From contig JAEZKW010000351.1 in the NCBI GenBank assembly GCA_023415375.1, positions 1 through 5,795 of the forward strand: a DNA stretch of 5,795 bases. Direction: 5' to 3'. Each line of letters starts with the position of its first letter. The stretch's first letter is position 1. Below are positions 1-4,034 of the stretch, piece after piece. Source of the stretch: Bacillota bacterium (lineage in GTDB: Bacteria > Bacillota > UBA4882 > UBA8346). The notes below the pieces were generated by a model. That model did no database searches. It was not told where the DNA came from and worked only from the letters and a program-made list of their open reading frames with translations. A program made the position numbers and the translations under genes.

Positions 1-77
1 GGTGATACTAAAACCCAGGCACCGGTCAGAGGATTACGGCGCCGATGGGGATGGTCTTCACGATTAAACTCGGTCAT
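1..77 (-). CDS. galT: Galactose-1-phosphate uridylyltransferase, N-terminal fragment (runs off left edge)
   Basis: Only the first 25 codons and two bases of the next are present. The peptide begins MTEFNRED and continues through HPHRRRNPLTGAWVLVS, which matches the characteristic N-terminus of class I GalT (in E. coli, HPHRRYNPLTGQWILVSP). GalT exchanges UMP between UDP-glucose and galactose-1-phosphate in the cytoplasmic Leloir pathway. The zinc ligands and the catalytic HPH motif would lie outside the window. The start at 77 is chosen because an AAGGAAGGA ribosome-binding site (87-95) sits 9 nt upstream. A second in-frame ATG at 84-86 directly abuts that site and is too close to be used. 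The gene lies 156 bp downstream of MCP1 on the same strand with no clear terminator between them, so partial read-through is possible. Identification rests on a short but very distinctive stretch. Confidence 0.88.
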   Translation of the reverse strand, partial: MTEFNREDHPHRRRNPLTGAWVLVS

Positions 78-86
78 AGGAATCAT

Positions 87-95
87 TCCTTCCTT
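87..95 (-). promoter_or_regulatory. Ribosome-binding site of galT
   Basis: The minus strand reads AAGGAAGGA, followed by 9 nt and then ATG at 75-77. This decides between two in-frame ATG codons: the upstream one (84-86) touches the site with no spacer. Confidence 0.65.
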
Positions 96-143
96 CATTG
101 ATCTTCATATAATATTTCGATTCCTGATCATATTTTTCCTTTT

Positions 144-167
144 GCTTCGAAAAATTTTTATAGAAGC
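144..167. repeat. Short inverted repeat in the MCP1-galT spacer
   Basis: The arms GCTTC (144-148) and GAAGC (163-167) flank a 14-nt AT-rich loop that itself contains AAAAATTTTT. Reading toward galT there is no U-tract after the stem (AAAAGG follows), so it does not look like an intrinsic terminator. It overlaps the weak promoter candidate at 155-182 and might be a leader hairpin or chance. Confidence 0.3.
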
Positions 168-182
168 TTTGGAATGAGTCAA
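155..182 (-). promoter_or_regulatory. Weak candidate promoter for galT
   Basis: On the minus strand TTGACT (177-182) is a 5/6 match to the sigma-A -35 element. It is followed after 16 nt by TAAAAA (155-160), a poor -10; TATAAA (157-162) is a better hexamer but only 14 nt away. The site is 78 or more nt upstream of the galT start. It is the best candidate in this spacer, but it is weak. Confidence 0.22.
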
Positions 183-233
183 AGTTCTTGGTTCCCTGGA
201 ATTGGTCTCATAACTGATGACTCCTGGAACACC

Positions 234-2384
234 TTACACTTGAAACTTTTTAATAACTTCAGCCAATTCTTCTGCTTTATTCCGCAATTGTTGAGCAAGC
301 ATTCGAACTTGATCGGCTAAAGCTGTCTGTTCTTCCGATGAAGCAGAAACTTCTTCTGCCGAAGCTGCAGTTTCCTCAGAAATAGAACTGATACTCATAA
401 TCGATTGAACGGTATGATCCTTACTATGATTAATATTATTAATAAGGTGATTCATAAAAATGATTCGGGCAATGATGTTGCCAGAAGCTGTGGTAATTTC
501 CCCAAATGCCTCCTGAGCCATATTTACTGCACTACGTTGTTCTTCCAAAATTTGATGGGCTTCTTCGGCTGTTTTGGATGAAATTTCGGTTTTTGTCTGA
601 ACTTCTTGTAAGATATTATTAATTGTTTTTGCAGCATCGCGTGATTGAAGTGCTAATTTGTTTATCTCCTCGGAAACAACGGCAAATCCTTGTCCCATTT
701 CGCCTGCTCTCGCGGCTTCGATAGATGCATTGAGTCCTAATAGATTGGTTTGTTCCGCAATACCGGTAATCACTTCTGTAATCTGACGTATCCTATCTGC
801 GCTGCTATGTAAATCGATAATGTTTCGAATAATCGCCTGTGTAATTTGATCCGTCTCATTCGTTTTCAAGATTAATTGCTCGACAGCTTCTTTGGACTTT
901 AGACTAAGTTCGCGGGCTGAACCTGATATTGTTTCAACTTCACTTGCTTTCGATACAACGATTTCAATTTGGGAAGCCAAATCATTCATAGCTGTAGAAG
1001 ATTTTTCTGCTTCATTGGTTTGTTCCATCGTTCCTTTACTGATTTCTTCCATCGCTGCAGCTACAGACTCGGCTGCCTTAACCGATTGATCAGCACTTTG
1101 ATCTAAAACCGAGCTATGCTCGGAGAAAGCTTCAACTGCCTTTTGGGTTTCTTTTAACAAACCACCGATTTGATTGATCATATGATCAAAAGTAGTACCT
1201 AGAAAACCAAGTTCATCATGACGTTTGATATTAGCCCGGACTGTTAAATCACCTTTCTCGGCCCGTTGCATTGAGTATATCACTTGGTTTAAGGGCCTCG
1301 ATATGCTTAAAGCAATGGTTATCGAAATAAAAATAGCAATCAGGCCAAAAAATATTCCCAGACATAATGTGATCAAACCTACCAGATTGCTTTCGGAATA
1401 TAAATATGAAGTCCTGGAAACGTTAAAAATATACCAATTACGATTAGCGATTTTTTTACCCATAATCAGTACTTTCTGATTTTTCAATCGAGATAAAAAG
1501 GTATCGTCATCCTTATTGCCGGATAGGAGCGGACGGATTCTTTTAGGATTCCCTAATAATTTGGTGATATTTTGATTGATATCTTCTTGGAACGGGCTAA
1601 CCAAGATTAAACCAGCGTCATCTGTGATCATGGTAAATTCATTACTACTTTGCTCTTTGTCATAATCCTCAATGTTATTAATTACACTACTTAATACATC
1701 CTCTTTCATAAACATGACCAGGACTCCCAGAGGGTCTCCGGAATTTAGATTTTTAATTTTTCGTCCCATAGCAATCAAAGTATTATTTTGATCCATCCTT
1801 AATGTTGACCAGACGGCCTTGCCGTTTTGTTGCAAAATTCTACGGTAAAACTTAGACTTACTAAATTTTTGGGCATCTTCACTAGAAAAAGCCATACCGC
1901 TTGACTGGAAACGAGTAGGGTCCTTTACGGACATAAATAAGATTAAAGAAACGTCATTTTTGGTAATACTGACTGATTGCAACAAATTATAAACATCTTG
2001 GCCTTTCATATATATCCCAATATTATCCTGTGCCTCGGCAAACTCTTTTAAAGTTGTATTGTACTGAGGGATTGCCAAAAATTGCATAGAAAAATCTTCA
2101 TTTGTTTGTAATTTAATATTTAAATTAATAATTGTTCGCGTAAGGTCCTTTTGAGAATATTTTGATATTTTACTATCAATAGCATTTCTGGAACTTATGT
2201 AAGAGATTGTGCCAACAATCAACATTGGACCCAAAGAAACCAATAAAAAAGAAAAAATCAAACGATTGCGAATGGAAAACCGGTTAGCCAAATCCGTAAC
2301 CTTACTTGAAGAATCCGCCAAATTTTCGTAAACCATTCGTTTGATTCTGGTGATTCCATTTTCTAAAAAATTGAATTGCTTCAT
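234..2384 (-). CDS. Methyl-accepting chemotaxis protein with extracellular Cache-like sensor (MCP1)
   Basis: A complete 716-residue transmembrane chemoreceptor that would sense a ligand outside the cell and control CheA kinase through CheW. Order of parts: a basic cytoplasmic N-tail (about 1-40, unusually long for an MCP); TM1 (about 41-64); an extracellular region of about 270 residues resembling the double-Cache sensors of Bacillota receptors and YesM-type kinases (a FYRRILQQNGKAVW segment near 179-192); TM2 (about 334-361); HAMP (about 361-415, with the DELGFLGTTF segment); and the coiled-coil signalling domain (about 420-716). The hairpin tip is near 541-590 (EQTNLLGLN, EAARAGE, GQGFAVVSEE). 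Methylation-type glutamate pairs occur at MEEISKG (about 445) and in EETAASAEEVSASSEEQTA (about 670-688). No CheR-tethering pentapeptide is seen; the end, IKKFQV, is typical of Bacillota MCPs. The RxWY amino-acid-binding signature of dCache_1AA receptors is not visible, so the ligand is unknown. The ATG at 2384 is preferred over an in-frame GTG at 2411, which lacks a good ribosome-binding site. Confidence 0.96.
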   Translation of the reverse strand: MKQFNFLENGITRIKRMVYENLADSSSKVTDLANRFSIRNRLIFSFLLVSLGPMLIVGTISYISSRNAIDSKISKYSQKDLTRTIINLNIKLQTNEDFSMQFLAIPQYNTTLKEFAEAQDNIGIYMKGQDVYNLLQSVSITKNDVSLILFMSVKDPTRFQSSGMAFSSEDAQKFSKSKFYRRILQQNGKAVWSTLRMDQNNTLIAMGRKIKNLNSGDPLGVLVMFMKEDVLSSVINNIEDYDKEQSSNEFTMITDDAGLILVSPFQEDINQNITKLLGNPKRIRPLLSGNKDDDTFLSRLKNQKVLIMGKKIANRNWYIFNVSRTSYLYSESNLVGLITLCLGIFFGLIAIFISITIALSISRPLNQVIYSMQRAEKGDLTVRANIKRHDELGFLGTTFDHMINQIGGLLKETQKAVEAFSEHSSVLDQSADQSVKAAESVAAAMEEISKGTMEQTNEAEKSSTAMNDLASQIEIVVSKASEVETISGSARELSLKSKEAVEQLILKTNETDQITQAIIRNIIDLHSSADRIRQITEVITGIAEQTNLLGLNASIEAARAGEMGQGFAVVSEEINKLALQSRDAAKTINNILQEVQTKTEISSKTAEEAHQILEEQRSAVNMAQEAFGEITTASGNIIARIIFMNHLINNINHSKDHTVQSIMSISSISEETAASAEEVSASSEEQTALADQVRMLAQQLRNKAEELAEVIKKFQV

Positions 2385-2391
2385 CTTGCCA

Positions 2392-2399
2392 TCTCCTCT
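2392..2399 (-). promoter_or_regulatory. Ribosome-binding site that decides the MCP1 start
   Basis: The minus strand reads AGAGGAGA, then 7 nt, then ATG at 2382-2384. The longer frame opening with GTG at 2411 would place this site inside the coding region and adds nine residues (MTIVRGDGK) with no receptor-like character. Confidence 0.75.
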
Positions 2400-2402
2400 G
2401 AC

Positions 2403-2415
2403 GATTGTCACAATC
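2403..2415. repeat. 13-bp perfect palindrome next to the MCP1 ribosome-binding site
   Basis: GATTGT-C-ACAATC is a perfect 6+1+6 inverted repeat ending 3 nt upstream of the MCP1 Shine-Dalgarno sequence. A protein-binding site or a small hairpin in the mRNA leader are both possible. No named operator family fits well. Confidence 0.4.
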
Positions 2416-2482
2416 TTCCGTTTGATTTCATTTTTTATATAATAATTAGCCGATTATTGAATAGTTCCTATGGACGTGTAAT

Positions 2483-2509
2483 TTATTTTCAAAATGTATT
2501 TGTACTTTA
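2483..2509 (-). promoter_or_regulatory. Candidate sigma-28 (sigma-D/FliA)-type promoter of MCP1
   Basis: The minus strand reads TAAAGTAC (2502-2509), exactly 11 nt of spacer, then GAAAATAA (2483-2490). The flagellar/chemotaxis sigma factor consensus is TAAAGTTT-N11-GCCGATAA, giving 6/8 and 5/8 matches with the right spacing. It lies about 100 nt upstream of the MCP1 start, and chemoreceptor genes are commonly in this regulon. The CC of the -10 element is missing and the region is AT-rich, so chance is a real alternative. Confidence 0.33.
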
Positions 2510-2563
2510 TAAAAAGGATAAAGTTGTTTAACCTAAAAGGTGCCTAGAAAAATGATATCTTAT

Positions 2564-2583
2564 TAAAATTCCCAAGAATTTTA
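2564..2583. repeat. Perfect AT-rich hairpin (8-bp stem, CCAA loop)
   Basis: TAAAATTC (2564-2571) and GAATTTTA (2576-2583) pair perfectly around a 4-nt loop. On the minus strand the loop is TTGG and the downstream sequence is ATAAGATATCATTTTT, so it could act as a back-up terminator for the DUF362 transcript or as a regulator-binding site. Confidence 0.45.
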
Positions 2584-2591
2584 GTTACCCC

Positions 2592-2615
2592 TGATAAAAA
2601 ATAGATTTTTCATCA
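2592..2615. repeat. AT-rich inverted repeat, 11-bp arms with one mismatch
   Basis: TGATAAAAAAT (2592-2602) and ATTTTTCATCA (2605-2615) pair except at one position. On the minus strand the right arm supplies a run of six T followed by ATCA. It lies directly after the hairpin at 2627-2656 in the transcription direction and may form part of a compound termination region. Confidence 0.4.
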
Positions 2616-2626
2616 AATAATGCAAA

Positions 2627-2656
2627 ATCTGCATGAGTTTAATACTCGATGCAGAT
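2627..2656 (-). terminator. Probable intrinsic terminator of the DUF362 gene
   Basis: The minus strand folds as ATCTGCAT-C-GAGT, loop ATTAA, ACTCATGCAGAT: a 12-bp stem with a single bulged C. It is followed by TTTTGCATTATTT. It begins 47 nt past the DUF362 stop codon. The U-tract is interrupted by GCA, so termination may be incomplete. No T-run follows it on the plus strand, so it is directional. Confidence 0.6.
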
Positions 2657-2703
2657 ATCCGAAAACGAAATCATTCAAAGTGATAGATGTGTTTCAAATG
2701 TAA

Positions 2704-3816
2704 TTATTTTACAATAATCAATTCATATTGCTGAGTTCCAAGACCGATTTCTTCTCCGTGATTCAACGCAACTTTCCAGTCGGTATCCGGATGGAGATGG
2801 GTGAATTTATCGGATCCTTCCTGACATTTTTTTTGTTCCAAAATACTCCCTTTGTTCAGTGGTGCTTTATTGACCATATCAACACAGGCTTTATCCAGGG
2901 CAACCGGATCAAAAGAAGCTGCTATTCCTATATCGGGTATTATGGGTAAATCGTTACTACCCCAACAATCACAGTCCGGAGAGACATTCATGATAAAATT
3001 AACATGAAAATGGGGTTTCCCCTTCAAAACCGCTAAGGCATATTCGGCTATCTTTTCATTGGCAATGGCTCCAGCCTGATTCCAAACAACTTGAGCGGCA
3101 CTATAGAGGCAAACTGCCACGCACTGGCCGCAACCAACACATTTTTCATAATCGATTTCGGCTTTTTTATTTTTATCAAAATGAATTGCTTTTTGGGCAC
3201 AGTTTTTAATACACTGAGCGCAAGCTACACAATTTTCTTTATTGATTTTAGGCTTGGAAGCGGAATGCATTTCTAATTTACCGCCCCGGGAACCTGAACC
3301 CATCCCAATGTTCTTAATTGCGCCTCCAAAACCTGTTATTTCATGCCCTTTAAAATGATTCATGGAAATAATAATATCTGCATCGGCAATGGCAGTTCCA
3401 ATTTTGGCCGTTTTACAATGTTTCAGATTCATTTCAATTTCTCTAAAATCAGTGCCTTTCAACCCGTCGGCAATTAAAATATGGCAACCGACAGTTAGCG
3501 GAGTAAAGCCGTTCTCATAAGCAGTCATCAAATGATCAAGTGCATTTGAGCGTCTGCCGCTGTATAGAGTATTGGAGTCAGTAAGAAAAGGTTTGCCCTC
3601 TAATTTTTTAATAATTTGAACCATTTGAGAGGCATAATTATGACGAATATAAGCTAAATTACCATATTCCCCGAAATGAATTTTAATCGCTGTAAATTTA
3701 TCTTTAAAAACAATTTTGCTAATACCTGCCGCATTAACTAAATTTTCCAATTTATCAAGCAGGTTAACTTCCGGTTTGGTATGAAGATCAGTAAAATATA
3801 CCTTCGATGTATCCAA
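2704..3816 (-). CDS. DUF362-family protein with two [4Fe-4S] ferredoxin motifs
   Basis: A 370-residue, probably cytoplasmic iron-sulfur protein of the DUF362 family (PF04015/COG2768-like). The N-terminal part opens with SKVYFTDLHTKPEVNLL and carries the family core near residues 148-177 (ISMNHFKGHEITGFGGAIKN, then a glycine-rich GMGSGSRGG). Two bacterial-ferredoxin motifs follow, C196-x2-C199-x2-C202-x3-C206 and C226-x2-C229-x2-C232-x3-C236, each expected to bind one [4Fe-4S] cluster. A second conserved block carries SPDCDCWG (C282, C284) and ASFDPVALDKACVD. No signal peptide or membrane segment is seen. Electron transfer is inferred; the partner and reaction of this family branch are not known to me. 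The start is taken as TTG at 3816 because GAGGTG lies 6 nt upstream; a GTG at 3825 would add three residues but overlaps that site. The gene stands alone between two chemoreceptor genes with its own leader and terminator, so a chemotaxis link is not implied. Confidence 0.9.
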   Translation of the reverse strand: MDTSKVYFTDLHTKPEVNLLDKLENLVNAAGISKIVFKDKFTAIKIHFGEYGNLAYIRHNYASQMVQIIKKLEGKPFLTDSNTLYSGRRSNALDHLMTAYENGFTPLTVGCHILIADGLKGTDFREIEMNLKHCKTAKIGTAIADADIIISMNHFKGHEITGFGGAIKNIGMGSGSRGGKLEMHSASKPKINKENCVACAQCIKNCAQKAIHFDKNKKAEIDYEKCVGCGQCVAVCLYSAAQVVWNQAGAIANEKIAEYALAVLKGKPHFHVNFIMNVSPDCDCWGSNDLPIIPDIGIAASFDPVALDKACVDMVNKAPLNKGSILEQKKCQEGSDKFTHLHPDTDWKVALNHGEEIGLGTQQYELIIVK

Positions 3817-3822
3817 TGCCAA

Positions 3823-3828
3823 CACCTC
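3823..3828 (-). promoter_or_regulatory. Ribosome-binding site that decides the DUF362 start
   Basis: The minus strand reads GAGGTG, 6 nt before the TTG at 3814-3816. The GTG at 3823-3825 is itself part of this site, and the ATG at 3828-3830 is out of frame, which leaves TTG as the best-placed start. Confidence 0.55.
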
Positions 3829-3833
3829 ATTTA

Positions 3834-3852
3834 GAATTTTTTATAAAAATTC
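3834..3852. repeat. 19-bp perfect AT-rich palindrome upstream of the DUF362 gene
   Basis: GAATTTTT-TAT-AAAAATTC is an 8+3+8 perfect inverted repeat. It begins 18 nt upstream of the TTG start. The minus-strand hexamer TATAAA (3840-3845) lies inside it, so a protein bound here would cover a possible -10 element. No T-run suitable for termination follows it. Confidence 0.5.
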
Positions 3853-3868
3853 GATATAACTGTAGAAA
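3840..3868 (-). promoter_or_regulatory. Weak candidate promoter for the DUF362 gene
   Basis: The minus strand has TTTCTA (3863-3868, poor -35), a 17-nt spacer and TATAAA (3840-3845, 5/6 match to the -10). An alternative uses TTGATA (3884-3889, 5/6 match to the -35), which overlaps the Fur-like box, with TACAGT 19 nt downstream. Neither pair is strong. Confidence 0.25.
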
Positions 3869-3873
3869 TTCCT

Positions 3874-3888
3874 GTTTAATCATTATCA
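3874..3888 (-). promoter_or_regulatory. Candidate Fur-family operator upstream of the DUF362 gene
   Basis: The minus strand reads TGATAATGATTAAAC. Against the 7-1-7 Fur box TGATAATNATTATCA, the first half matches 7/7 and the second 4/7. It lies about 58 nt upstream of the start of an iron-sulfur protein gene and overlaps a TTGATA -35-like hexamer, a position that fits repression. The AT-rich setting makes partial matches easier to find by chance. Confidence 0.38.
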
Positions 3889-3904
3889 AATAAGGGACCT
3901 GGTC

Positions 3905-3948
3905 AAAAAAAATAAGCCCTTCGTTATAAAACTAGGAACTTATTTTTT
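3905..3948 (-). terminator. Intrinsic terminator after MCP2
   Basis: AAAAAATAAG (3907-3916) pairs perfectly with CTTATTTTTT (3939-3948), with CCT/AGG extending the stem inward. On the minus strand the stem ends in TTATTTTTTTTG, a good U-tract. It starts 86 nt past the MCP2 stop and upstream of the DUF362 leader, separating the two transcripts. The plus strand also ends in a T-run, so it could work both ways. The stem is AT-rich and the loop long (about 14-22 nt), which lowers its predicted strength. Confidence 0.62.
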
Positions 3949-4034
3949 GATTGAGTCCGGCTAAAGTTATTTTGAGGACGCTACACTAGAGAGCTTCTAT
4001 AAATTATCTAAAACAAGGTCAATCAACAACGAAT

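Larger units (their letters stand above)
2385..2703. other. 319-bp AT-rich intergenic region between MCP1 and the DUF362 gene
   Basis: No coding frame, tRNA or recognised riboswitch is visible here. Read in the direction of transcription, it holds a bulged hairpin after the DUF362 gene, two more AT-rich inverted repeats, a sigma-28-like promoter candidate, a 13-bp palindrome and the MCP1 ribosome-binding site, each listed separately. The base composition is strongly AT-rich, so weak promoter-like hexamers are expected by chance. Confidence 0.7.

Noticed and set aside
176..233. Long-range inverted repeat (GAGTCA/TGACTC) downstream of MCP1 as a terminator
   Set aside because: The 6-bp arms enclose about 39 nt and no T-run follows in the transcription direction.
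892..1089. Plus-strand open frame of 65 codons
   Set aside because: It lies entirely antisense to the MCP1 signalling domain, has no ribosome-binding site and shows no recognisable protein; it mirrors the low-complexity coiled-coil coding.
1225..1479. Plus-strand open frame of 84 codons
   Set aside because: It is antisense to the HAMP/TM2 part of MCP1. Its apparent character comes from the complementary strand of a real gene.
2436..2452. AT-rich sequence resembling a PerR box upstream of MCP1
   Set aside because: Only one half-site fits; the other matches 4/7 in sequence where runs of A and T are expected, so it carries little information.
2449..2456. GCCGATTA on the plus strand, close to a sigma-28 -10 element
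   Set aside because: It points away from MCP1, has no TAAA at the right distance upstream, and no plus-strand gene follows.
2412..2620. Possible c-di-GMP (GEMM) riboswitch before the chemoreceptor gene
   Set aside because: The conserved GEMM core segments and GNRA-type tetraloop/receptor pairing are not visible on the minus strand.
2728..2949. Plus-strand open frame of 73 codons
   Set aside because: It is antisense to the C-terminal part of the DUF362 gene, with no independent support.
3091..3276. Plus-strand open frame of 61 codons
   Set aside because: It is antisense to the ferredoxin motifs of the DUF362 gene; its Phe/Ile-rich content is the complement of Lys/Asn-rich coding.
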